DNA of 64,000 nt, taken from Roseiarcus sp963820795 (GTDB taxonomy: Bacteria; Pseudomonadota; Alphaproteobacteria; Rhizobiales; Beijerinckiaceae). The position numbers and the translations under genes were made by a program. Below, in pieces: positions 36,151 through 44,291 of this stretch. Every line of letters starts with the position of its first letter. The stretch's first letter is position 1. The notes beneath the pieces are model-generated. The model did not search any database. It saw only the letters and a list, made by a program, of their open reading frames with translations, and was not told the origin of the DNA. Where the stretch lies: assembly GCA_963820795.1 (NCBI GenBank), contig CAWGBJ010000005.1:137657-201656 (forward strand), given 5' to 3'.

Positions 36151-36260
36151 CAATCCCTTAAAGGTAGAACCCGAGCTAGGAGCGGGGATTACTGCTGGCA
36201 GACTAGCGACGCCGAGCCCATGGCGCCACCGAATTCCGCCGCGTTCGTTTCCGGCTCCGC

Positions 36261-37367
36261 TCATTGCTCCGGGGACGCGGCGCCCGGGCCCGCCTCGCGG
36301 CGAAGGCCGAACTCGGCCGCTTTGCGCATGACATTCGAAAAACCCGCTTTGCCGATCGCCCCGGCCTCCAACCAAAAGCATCCTGGCGGAGCGACCGTAT
36401 TGACCGCCGCCACGTAGACCGTCAGCCTCAGGGCGAAATGTGTGAACGCTTGCTCGACCTCATCGGCGAGCTTCATCCAGCGCGCAGCCACCGGCGCCTC
36501 ACTCTCCCAGCCCTCATCCGGAGCAACACTGGCCCACGGCGTTCCCGGCAGTTCGACAGTCGAGGCAAGAAGGCCATGCGGCGGCCGCCGACGGGCGAGA
36601 AACGCGCCGTCCTCCCGATGCGCGAAAAAGACCGCGCCGACGCGGCGAGGCTTCGCCTTGACGGCCACCCGGCGCGGATAGGCTTCGGGCGATCCGGAAC
36701 GTCCGGCCGCGCAGTCTTCGGCGAGCGGGCAGGCGATGCAGCCGGGGTTGCGGGGCTTGCAGACGGTCGCCCCAATATCCATGAGCGCCTGGGCGAAGTC
36801 GCCAGCCCGGTCGGCGGGCGCCAACGCCCGGGCCGCGGCAGCTAGGGCGGGCCTCGACCGGGGGATCGGGTCTTCGATCGCCAGAAGCCGCGACAGGATG
36901 CGCGCGATATTGCCGTCGACCGGGGCGGCCTGGCGGCCGAAGGCGATCGCCGCAATCGCCGCGGCGGTATAGTCGCCGACGCCCGGCAGGGCTCTGAGCT
37001 CACTCTCGCGGCTCGGAAATCGGCCCCCGCGTTGGGTAATCTCCCTGGCGCAGGCATGCAGATTGCGCGCGCGTGAGTAATAGCCCAATCCGGCAAAGGC
37101 GCTGATCACCGCCTCTGGCGCGGCCGCGGCCAGATCCTCGACCCTCGGCCATTTCGCGATGAAGGCCTGGTAATATGGCGTAGCGGCAGTGGCTGTCGTC
37201 TGCTGCAGCAGCACCTCGGAGAGCCAGACGCGATAAGGATCTGCCGAGGCGCCTGGGGCTGCGCGCCAGGCAAGCTCGCGGCGATTGTGGCGCCACCAGC
37301 GCAATGTTCGCTCAACCAAAGCCTTTCGCTTTGCCTCGGACCCCAACACGCTTACATTGTCGTCCAT
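36261..37367 (-). CDS. mutY: A/G-specific adenine DNA glycosylase
   Basis: A 368-residue base-excision enzyme that removes adenine mispaired with 8-oxoguanine. It shows SEVLLQQT with the catalytic Glu, the helix-hairpin-helix and catalytic Asp in LPGVGDYTAAAI, VDGNIARILSR, the [4Fe-4S] cluster ligands CKPRNPGCIACPLAEDC (C-x6-C-x2-C-x5-C), and a C-terminal NUDIX-like domain for 8-oxoG recognition (VFFAHREDGAFLARRR, LLASTVELPG). The ATG at 37367 was chosen; the frame continues upstream antisense to the next gene. It is divergent from the DciA-like gene with only 12 bp between starts. Confidence 0.94.
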   Translation of the reverse strand: MDDNVSVLGSEAKRKALVERTLRWWRHNRRELAWRAAPGASADPYRVWLSEVLLQQTTATAATPYYQAFIAKWPRVEDLAAAAPEAVISAFAGLGYYSRARNLHACAREITQRGGRFPSRESELRALPGVGDYTAAAIAAIAFGRQAAPVDGNIARILSRLLAIEDPIPRSRPALAAAARALAPADRAGDFAQALMDIGATVCKPRNPGCIACPLAEDCAAGRSGSPEAYPRRVAVKAKPRRVGAVFFAHREDGAFLARRRPPHGLLASTVELPGTPWASVAPDEGWESEAPVAARWMKLADEVEQAFTHFALRLTVYVAAVNTVAPPGCFWLEAGAIGKAGFSNVMRKAAEFGLRREAGPGAASPEQ

Positions 37368-37379
37368 GCGTTCAACCCC

Positions 37380-37916
37380 ATGCCGCCGACAACGATGAGG
37401 CCGCCACGCGCCGGCGCCAAGCCGCTCAGCCAGTTCGTGCCCGCGATCATCGAAGAGACGCTTGCGGCGCGCGGTCTGAGCGAGGTGAGCCTCATCGCCG
37501 ACTGGCCAGCGGTCGTCGGCGAGAGCATTGCGAGATACGCCCGTCCGATCCGGTTGCAGTGGCCGCCGCGCGCGCCGAGACGGGACCCTGAAGCGGCGGC
37601 TGCCGCTTCGACGCTGGTGCTCAGGGTGGATGGCGCTTTCGCGCTTGAGGCGCAATACAATGCGCCCGTGATCGTGGCGAGGGTGAATGCGCACCTCGGC
37701 TGGCGCTGCGTCGAGCGGGTCGCCTTTCGTCAGGGTCCGCTGCCGCCGCTTCGTCAGAAGCGTGGCCCGGCGCCGCGGCCAACCGCGGAGGCGGAGGCCG
37801 CGGCGAGACAATGCGCAAGCGCGATTGACGATGCGGGACTCCGCGAAGCCTTGACGCGCCTGGGGGCATGGGCGATCGACAGGAACGCGGAGACGCCGCG
37901 CGGAGGCGCCGGTTGA
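37380..37916 (+). CDS. DciA-like DUF721 protein
   Basis: A 178-residue protein of the DUF721 family. Its N-terminal KH-like domain (about 15-110) includes LSEVSLIADWPAVVGESIARYARPIRL and a LVLRVDGAFALEAQYNAPVIVARVNAHLGW strand-helix unit, typical of DciA, which loads or operates with the replicative helicase DnaB in bacteria without DnaC. The Ala/Pro-rich C-terminus is less conserved. The pairing with a divergent mutY is common in Rhizobiales. A second ATG at 37395 is an alternative start. Confidence 0.8.
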   Translation: MPPTTMRPPRAGAKPLSQFVPAIIEETLAARGLSEVSLIADWPAVVGESIARYARPIRLQWPPRAPRRDPEAAAAASTLVLRVDGAFALEAQYNAPVIVARVNAHLGWRCVERVAFRQGPLPPLRQKRGPAPRPTAEAEAAARQCASAIDDAGLREALTRLGAWAIDRNAETPRGGAG

Positions 37917-37976
37917 AGTCGGAGATCGACGATTTCTAGTTCGCGCCGCCGGCTCGCTGGACGCCCGATCGCGCGC

Positions 37977-38816
37977 ATGAACGGCGCGGGCAACAAGATC
38001 CTGGTCCTCGATCTGCGCGACGGGCCGGCTGCGCCTACTCCGGCGGAGGCGCGCGCCATCCATCGCGCCCCGCGGCTCGACTACGATCAGATGATGGTTT
38101 TGCGAGAATCCAGGACCCCCGGAACCGCTGCTTACGTTCTCATCTACAACAACGACGGCGCCCTCGCGGGCGCGTGCGGCAACGGCGCGCGTTGCGTCGC
38201 TGATCGCCTCTGCCGCGAGCTCGGCGTCGACAACATCGCGATCGAGACTGAGGCGGGCGTCATCGCGTGCGAGCGATTGGGTCTCGCGTCCTACCGCGTC
38301 GACATGGGGCCGCCGCGGCTCGATTGGGATGCCATCCCGCTGGCGCGTGCGGTCGAGGACACGCGGCGGGTGGAGTTCATCTGGCCGGACGGCGATCCGA
38401 TCGCGACGCTCGGGCCTGCTTCAGCCGTCAGCATGGGAAATCCGCATGCTGTGTTCTTCGTCTCCGATTTGTCGGCCGTCGACGCGCAGCGGTGGGGAGC
38501 GAGGATAGAGGTCCATCCGATGTTTCCGGAAAAGGCCAACGTTACCTTCGCCCGGATCGACGCGCGGGATCAAGTGACCGCGCTTGTCTTTGAGCGCGGG
38601 GTCGGTCTGACCCTCGCCTGCGGCTCGGCGGCCTGCGCAACCATCGTGGCGGCGTCGCGCCTCGGCCTGACGGATCGCAAGGGAACCGTGCGGCTGCCCG
38701 GCGGCGACCTCGTCATCGAGTGGCGGGGCGACGGCAACGTCCTGATGACCGGTCCAGTCGAATACGAGGGCGAATTCATCCTCGACGACGTCCTGTTCGA
38801 AGCCACGGCGCCGTGA
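37977..38816 (+). CDS. dapF: diaminopimelate epimerase
   Basis: A 279-residue cofactor-independent epimerase that converts LL- to meso-diaminopimelate for lysine and peptidoglycan. Both catalytic cysteines are present: Cys67 in GACGNGARC and Cys215 in LACGSAACA. Other family landmarks are MNGAGNK at the start, SMGNPHAVFFV near residue 150 and ETEAGVI. Length fits the family. The stop TGA overlaps the GTG start of the downstream membrane protein gene (GTGA). Confidence 0.95.
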   Translation: MNGAGNKILVLDLRDGPAAPTPAEARAIHRAPRLDYDQMMVLRESRTPGTAAYVLIYNNDGALAGACGNGARCVADRLCRELGVDNIAIETEAGVIACERLGLASYRVDMGPPRLDWDAIPLARAVEDTRRVEFIWPDGDPIATLGPASAVSMGNPHAVFFVSDLSAVDAQRWGARIEVHPMFPEKANVTFARIDARDQVTALVFERGVGLTLACGSAACATIVAASRLGLTDRKGTVRLPGGDLVIEWRGDGNVLMTGPVEYEGEFILDDVLFEATAP

Positions 38817-39799
38817 AAGCGAAGCCGGCGTCGTTCGATCGACCGCTGAAGCCTGGCGAACGCGTCGATGCGGTCGATTGCGCCCGCGGCCTCGCTCTCA
38901 TTGGCATGGCCCTCTTCCATCTGAGCTGGGACCTCGCCGATTATCGCTTCGTTTCGCCGATGCTCCCCTTCACCCTGCCGATGCGGCTGTTCTCCAACCT
39001 CGTGGCGAGCGCCTTCCTGGCGCTCGTCGGCGTTTCGCTCGCGCTCGCCCATCGGAACAGGCTGAACCTTCCCGCCTTCTGGCGACGGTTGGCGGTCGTC
39101 GGCGGCGCGGCGGCGCTGGTGACCGCCGCCAGCTTCGTCTTCGCGCCGGGCGCGCCCATCTGGTTCGGCATCCTGCACTGCATCGCCGCCGCGAGCCTCA
39201 TTGCCCTTCCCCTGATCGAGGCGCCGGCGGCCGCGAGCCTTGTGGCGGGCGCGGCGGCGATTGCGATCCCCTTCGTCATCCACGCGAAACTGTTCGATGC
39301 GCCCCTGCTGCTTTGGCTCGGTGTCGGGGAAGCTCTGCCGAACACGCTCGACTGGCGGCCGCTTGTGCCCTGGGCCGGCATCGTCTTCCTCGGCCTTGGC
39401 GTCGCCCGCCTGCCTGCGGCCATGGCGCCGCTCGTTTCGGCGGACCGATGGCGAGCGCGCGGGCGTCCGGCGCGGGCGCTCTGCTTCGCCGGACGCCACA
39501 GTCTGCCGATCTATCTCGTCCATCAGCCGATCCTGATTGGCCTGGTCGCCGCAGCGGCGCACTCCGGCGCCTTTGCGCTTGTCGCGGCGCCCAAGGCCGA
39601 CACGAGCGTCTTTCTGTCCGCCTGCCAGCGCTCCTGCGTCGCAGGCGGACGACCGGCGGCGGCTTGCGAAACTTCCTGCCGATGTGTCGCCGACGCCATC
39701 GAACGCTCGGGGGAGGCAGAACGGCCCGGCGGGAGCGATCTCGACGAGACGCGGCAAGCGGACCTCAAGCAGATGGTCGACGCCTGCCTGGCTTGGTAG
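38813..39799 (+). CDS. DUF1624 (heparan-alpha-glucosaminide N-acetyltransferase-like) membrane protein with Cys-rich tail
   Basis: A 328-residue inner-membrane protein with about eight hydrophobic helices. It belongs to the DUF1624/acyltransferase-like family, starting with the conserved RVDAVDCARGLALIGMALFHLSWDL block and including WFGILHCIAAASLI and SLPIYLVHQP. The GTG start at 38813 overlaps the dapF stop. The last 70 residues form a soluble tail with six cysteines in a C-x3-C ... C-x3-C-x-C arrangement plus one near the end, perhaps a disulfide-linked periplasmic domain. The acyl acceptor is unknown. Confidence 0.82.
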   Translation: MKAKPASFDRPLKPGERVDAVDCARGLALIGMALFHLSWDLADYRFVSPMLPFTLPMRLFSNLVASAFLALVGVSLALAHRNRLNLPAFWRRLAVVGGAAALVTAASFVFAPGAPIWFGILHCIAAASLIALPLIEAPAAASLVAGAAAIAIPFVIHAKLFDAPLLLWLGVGEALPNTLDWRPLVPWAGIVFLGLGVARLPAAMAPLVSADRWRARGRPARALCFAGRHSLPIYLVHQPILIGLVAAAAHSGAFALVAAPKADTSVFLSACQRSCVAGGRPAAACETSCRCVADAIERSGEAERPGGSDLDETRQADLKQMVDACLAW

Positions 39800-39939
39800 G
39801 CTATGTCACTTCGCCCCCTCGGTTGCTAGCCCGCACGCCTTTCGTGCAAAAGGGCTGGCTTCGCCATCCAAACGAGGCGCGTGACCTTTGCCACGCGCTT
39901 GGCTAGAAGCCGGCAAGCGACTGAGGGTTTAAAGGCCCT

Positions 39940-41802
39940 ATGAGCGGGATGAGAAGCGCCGGAGATCATCTTTGGGTGATCAGTTCGACAACCGATGCGG
40001 CGGGGCGCTGCACTCACATCGATGAGCAGTGGCTCGCGTTTACCGGCCAGAGCCGGAGCGAGGCGCTGGGGTCCGGCTGGTTCGATGCGCTGCATCCTGA
40101 AGATCGGCCAAAGACGGTTGAGACCTTGCGCGCCACCTGGGAAGACCGTGCGGCGCTCAGAACCGAATTCAGGGTGCGCCGGGTCGACGGCGCGTTTCGC
40201 TGGGCGCAGATGGTCGGGGCTCCGCGCTACGATGCCGGCGCGTTCATCGGCTACGTCGGCTCGATCGTCGACATCGACGATCGCCGCGCCATCGAGCAGA
40301 CCCTACGCGCCAGCGAACAGAAGCTACGAGTCGCACACGAACGTCTCACTGCGGCGTTGCGCGTCGCGCCGATCATTCTGTTCGAGCAGCAGGGCCGCGA
40401 TCTTCGGTACGTCTGGATTCTCAATCCGTCTCTCGATAATCGCGCCGACGACCTCGTCGGCAAGACCGATTACGACCTATTCGAACGCGTCGAGGATGCG
40501 CAGGCGGTCCTGGCCATCAAGCGGGGCGTCTTCGAGACCGGTAGGGCCGCCCGACGGGAGGTTCAGGTCATGACCGGCGGCGTCCCGCGCTGGTACGATC
40601 TTAGCGTCGAGCCGCGCTCCACGGGCGGATCGATCGACGGCATCCTCTGCGCCGCGACGGATATCACCGAGCGCAAACGCGCGGAGGAGGCGCAGGAGGC
40701 GGCGGACCGCCGGAAGGACGAGTTTCTCGCCATCCTCGGGCACGAGTTGCGCAATCCCCTCATGGCGATTCAGAATGGGGTGGAGATCCTGCGCCGGACC
40801 CGCGCTACCGACACATCAACCGCCGGGCCGGCGACGATTGCGATGATGGGACGACAGGTCGGCCATCTCGTTCGTCTGGTCGACGACCTTCTGGAGATAT
40901 CGCGCATCAACAGCGACAAGATCGAATTGCGCACCGAACCGGTCGATGTCGCGTCCATCCTCGGGGACGCCTTGGACGCGGCCCGCCCGCATATTGAAAA
41001 GCAGGGCCACCGCGTCGAAACCCGGCTCGCCGGGGGAGCGCTCAGGACGTTCGGCGATCCGACGCGGCTGGCGCAAGTCCTGACCAACGTCCTCAACAAT
41101 GCCGCCCGCTATACGCAACCGGGCGGCCTCATCGAGATCACGGCGGAGCGGGTCGAGGACGAAGCCGCGATTCGAGTACGCGACAACGGCGTCGGCATCG
41201 CGCCGGACATGCTGCCGGGGATTTTCGATCTCTTCTCGCAGGTCGACAGCCGGGAGAATGGCGCGGAGCCCGGCCTTGGCGTCGGTCTGGCTCTCGCGAA
41301 AAAACTGGCGGAGCTGCACGGCGGGGCGATCGAAGCGCGGAGTTCCGGCATCGGCAAGGGCAGCGAATTCGTCGTGCGCCTGCCGCTCTACCAATCCCCT
41401 GGGCCCCCGGCCGCGGCGGAACAGCCGCAGCCGGCCCGGCGCCGCCGCACGCGGGTTCTGGTGGTGGACGACGACCACGACGTGGCCGACAGTCTTGCGT
41501 TGCTGATCGAGAGCCTGCAAGCCGAGGTCCGCGTTGCTTACGACGGGGCCTCGGGGCTTGAAGTCGCGTTAGAGTTCGAGCCGCGCGTTGCGCTCATCGA
41601 CATTCGCATGGTGGGGATCGACGGCTACGAGACGGCGCGGCGCTTCCGCGCCAAGCTGGGGGCAGCTACGCCCACGCTCGTCGCTCTGACCGGCCTCGGC
41701 CAGGACGAGGACCGAAAGCGCGCATTCGGTGCGGGGTTCGACCGGCATCTGACCAAGCCGGTGTCGGTGGATGAACTCGAGCGCCTGCTGCAGATCGAGT
41801 AG
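39940..41802 (+). CDS. PAS-PAS-HisKA-HATPase-REC hybrid histidine kinase
   Basis: A 620-residue cytoplasmic kinase with no transmembrane segment. Two PAS/PAC units (about 5-130 and 135-250) are followed by a HisKA domain with His268 in ILGHELRNPL, a HATPase_c domain (VLNNAARYT, DNGVGIAPDM, GLGVGLALAK), and a C-terminal receiver with acceptor Asp554 and Lys in LTKPVS. No cognate regulator is adjacent. The ATG at 39940 was used; MRSAGD at 39949 would be an alternative start. Input and output are not readable from sequence. Confidence 0.93.
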   Translation: MSGMRSAGDHLWVISSTTDAAGRCTHIDEQWLAFTGQSRSEALGSGWFDALHPEDRPKTVETLRATWEDRAALRTEFRVRRVDGAFRWAQMVGAPRYDAGAFIGYVGSIVDIDDRRAIEQTLRASEQKLRVAHERLTAALRVAPIILFEQQGRDLRYVWILNPSLDNRADDLVGKTDYDLFERVEDAQAVLAIKRGVFETGRAARREVQVMTGGVPRWYDLSVEPRSTGGSIDGILCAATDITERKRAEEAQEAADRRKDEFLAILGHELRNPLMAIQNGVEILRRTRATDTSTAGPATIAMMGRQVGHLVRLVDDLLEISRINSDKIELRTEPVDVASILGDALDAARPHIEKQGHRVETRLAGGALRTFGDPTRLAQVLTNVLNNAARYTQPGGLIEITAERVEDEAAIRVRDNGVGIAPDMLPGIFDLFSQVDSRENGAEPGLGVGLALAKKLAELHGGAIEARSSGIGKGSEFVVRLPLYQSPGPPAAAEQPQPARRRRTRVLVVDDDHDVADSLALLIESLQAEVRVAYDGASGLEVALEFEPRVALIDIRMVGIDGYETARRFRAKLGAATPTLVALTGLGQDEDRKRAFGAGFDRHLTKPVSVDELERLLQIE

Positions 41803-41875
41803 CCGCCGCCGAAAGACGCGCCGGCAGCCGTCGCTCGAAATCGGCTTGGCATTGGGATGCTGGCGTGGGCCAGTC

Positions 41876-42802
41876 TCAGTAGCGCGCGATGACGGGGGGT
41901 GGCGGCGGAGCCGGCTCGCCGACGAGCCAGATCAGGCCGAGTCGGAAGTCGTTCGAGGCGAGTTGGTTGCGCGACAGGACATGGTTGGGAACGTTGCCGT
42001 TGCAGTTCGACGAGCTGAATACGCCGCCCCGGCCGCCCGAGAGGCAGTTCGAGCCGCCCGTCGTGATCGTCCCGTAGTTGAGATAGCGGTAGCTCGCTTC
42101 CAGTTTGAGGTTGGGCGTGAGATCGAAGTCGAGACCGGCCATCAGCGCCCAGGCGAAACTGGCTTTCGAGCCGCCGGCGAAGTAGCCGCCGCTCGAGCCC
42201 AGCGAGCCGTAGCTCGAGTAGCCGAAGCCCTGATCAGTGAAGCCGTTGACGCTGTTGTCGGCGAAGCCGACGCCGACGCCGACAAACGGCGAGATTCCCC
42301 AATAGGTCGGCAGGTTCACGTAGCCGTTGATGAGACCGACGACCGAGGCGACGTTTGCGCGGTAGAAGTCCGCGTATTGCAGGGGGCTGCCAACAGCCGG
42401 AGAAGCGCTATCGGTGAGCGCGTAGAGGCTCTGGAGATTGGCGCCGCCGCGATATTCGAGCGTGCCATCGACGCGGAACCAGTTGTTCAACTGGTAGCCG
42501 AGGCCGACGTCGATCATGCCGAAGGGGGAAAGCGTCGTGTTGTAGAAGCCCTGATTCGCATAGGGCGATAGAAATCCGCTTGAGACACCGAGCGCGACCG
42601 GATCCGGCTTGTTCTCGAGGTTGGGCGCGGTGGCGATACCCATGCCGACATCGCCGCGCAGGTACCAGCCGCTGAAGTCCCCGAAGTCCGGCGGCGATGG
42701 CGGCGGCAGGGGCGGGGCCGGGGGAAGATCGGCAGCAATGGCCAGTCGTCCCCACGCCGCAGCGACTGCGCCGGCCAAGGCGAGGGCTTTCAACTTGGTC
42801 AT
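41876..42802 (-). CDS. outer-membrane beta-barrel protein (Omp25/31-like)
   Basis: A 308-residue protein. The ATG at 42802 starts a signal peptide (MTKLKALALAGAVAAAW ... AIAA, cleavage near residue 24) followed by a proline-rich linker (PPAPPLPPPSPP). The barrel has alternating hydrophobic strands, such as FSGWYLRGDVGMGI, FGMIDVGLGYQLNNWFRVDGTLEYRG, ISPFVGVGVGFADN and LKLEASYRYLNYG. It ends in a strand plus PPPPPVIARY with the terminal aromatic residue expected by the BAM machinery. The family is abundant in Rhizobiales and often binds the cell wall or acts as a porin. Confidence 0.86.
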   Translation of the reverse strand: MTKLKALALAGAVAAAWGRLAIAADLPPAPPLPPPSPPDFGDFSGWYLRGDVGMGIATAPNLENKPDPVALGVSSGFLSPYANQGFYNTTLSPFGMIDVGLGYQLNNWFRVDGTLEYRGGANLQSLYALTDSASPAVGSPLQYADFYRANVASVVGLINGYVNLPTYWGISPFVGVGVGFADNSVNGFTDQGFGYSSYGSLGSSGGYFAGGSKASFAWALMAGLDFDLTPNLKLEASYRYLNYGTITTGGSNCLSGGRGGVFSSSNCNGNVPNHVLSRNQLASNDFRLGLIWLVGEPAPPPPPVIARY

Positions 42803-42917
42803 GGTGCAGCCAACCCGGCTAATGAAACGCGCTGACGAAAACGCGCCGACTTCGGCCGAAGCTGTCACAGCCTTGTTAACGATGGCTTAACCTTAAGAAT
42901 TAACCTCCACAGTTCTA

Positions 42918-43781
42918 TCATGCAGCCTTGCGAAGCGAAGCGCCGACGGCCATGCGGATGGCCTCGGCGAGCGCTTTTGTCTCCTCCGTCGCTCGGCCCG
43001 GCGCATGAATGAGCGCCACGCGGGAGAGCGGCAAGGCGGGGAGGCCGAGACCGGGAGCAAGCGTGCGCAGGCCGTCGCCGACCATGGATTCGGGAAGGAT
43101 GGTCGCGGCCAGGCCTGCGCGCACGACCGTGCCGATCGCGCTATAGTTCTTGGAGAAGAACAACCCGCGGGTCGCACGCGGCGACGCCGCGAGCGCTTCG
43201 TCCGCCGCGCGCCGCCAAAGGCACAAGGGACTTCCCAGCGCCAACGGAATTGGCTCGCCCTCCTCGACCCGGAACCGCTCGCTTGCGACCCAGACCAGCG
43301 GCTCCTCGCGCAGGACCTCGACGCCGCGCAGGCCCGGATGATCGGTGACGAGCGCGAGTTCCAGCGCCCCCGCGGAAATCTGGGCGGCGAGCTCCTGCGA
43401 AGCCTCGCAGACGACCGACACCTCGACCAGCGGATGGCGACGGTTGAACCGGGTGAGAATCTCGGCGAGGAACGCCTCGGCGTAGTCGTCCGGAATGCCA
43501 AGCCGGGTCGAGCCGCGAAGCCCCTTGCGCGACAGCGTCGCCAGCGCGGCCGCCTCGATCTGGATGATGCGGCGGGCGAAGTCGATCAGGCTCTCGCCCT
43601 CGACTGTTAGCCGCGCGCCTCGTCCCTGCTTGACGAAAAGGGCACACCCGAGCTGCTCCTCGAGCCTACGGACGTGCATCGAGACGGCGGACTGCGTCTT
43701 GTGCACGCGTTCGGCCGCCTTGGTGAACGAGCCGGAATCGACGATGGCGAGAAAGGAGCGAAGCTGATCCGTGTCGAGCAT
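42918..43781 (-). CDS. LysR-family transcriptional regulator
   Basis: A 287-residue regulator. The N-terminal winged helix-turn-helix (residues 1-60) shows FLAIVDSGSFTKAAERVHKTQSAVSMHVRRLEEQLG, followed by a helical linker and a two-lobed periplasmic-binding-like effector domain (RLGIPDDYAEAFL, EVSVVCEAS, LALVTDHP). It is divergent from a DUF1127 gene and malate synthase; the 159-bp region between starts (43782-43940) is the likely binding site for self and divergent control. The inducer is unknown, but control of the glyoxylate enzyme downstream is plausible. Confidence 0.88.
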   Translation of the reverse strand: MLDTDQLRSFLAIVDSGSFTKAAERVHKTQSAVSMHVRRLEEQLGCALFVKQGRGARLTVEGESLIDFARRIIQIEAAALATLSRKGLRGSTRLGIPDDYAEAFLAEILTRFNRRHPLVEVSVVCEASQELAAQISAGALELALVTDHPGLRGVEVLREEPLVWVASERFRVEEGEPIPLALGSPLCLWRRAADEALAASPRATRGLFFSKNYSAIGTVVRAGLAATILPESMVGDGLRTLAPGLGLPALPLSRVALIHAPGRATEETKALAEAIRMAVGASLRKAA

Positions 43782-43940
43782 GCCAGACCTATTCCATTTC
43801 GTTATCGATCACCATATAAACATTCGTTGGACCGATCAATAGCGACCCTGTAGGCTTTGCCTGTTCATGAAGCGAGAAACTTTCGCCGGCGCTTGCCCCG
43901 CAAGCGCCACGGGGTCGTCGTCTCATACGGAGGTAAAACG

Positions 43941-44213
43941 ATGATTGCTGCATTTGCTCGACGCACCTCACGCGAAGCGGCTGCGGCGGTGCTGCGCGCG
44001 CTTGCCTGGCCCGCCCGCGTCGGCGCGGCGCGAAGGACGATGTCGGCTCTCGGGCGCATGTCGGAATACGAGCTGCGCGATATCGGGCTCACCCGGCAGG
44101 ACCTCTTCGACGCGTCGGCGCTCCCGCTCGACGCCGACCCCTCCGCCATGCTGGTGCGCCGCCGGGCTGGGCGGACGCAGCCGCCGTTGGCGCGGAGAGA
44201 CCTGGCGGCTTGA
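43941..44213 (+). CDS. DUF1127 protein
   Basis: A 90-residue protein. The ATG at 43941 follows GGAGG (43929-43933) at good spacing; the frame upstream is not used. It carries the DUF1127 hallmark MSEYELRDIGLTRQDL (about residues 40-55). Short DUF1127 proteins in alphaproteobacteria affect phosphate, carbon and RNA metabolism, and some bind RNA. The downstream gene is malate synthase 78 bp away on the same strand, so cotranscription is possible. Confidence 0.8.
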   Translation: MIAAFARRTSREAAAAVLRALAWPARVGAARRTMSALGRMSEYELRDIGLTRQDLFDASALPLDADPSAMLVRRRAGRTQPPLARRDLAA

Positions 44214-44291
44214 CCATCGGCCCTCCCCAAGGGTGGCGAAACGGTCTACGAAGCCTCACAATAGACCGTGCATCCCAGGAGGACCGCGAGA

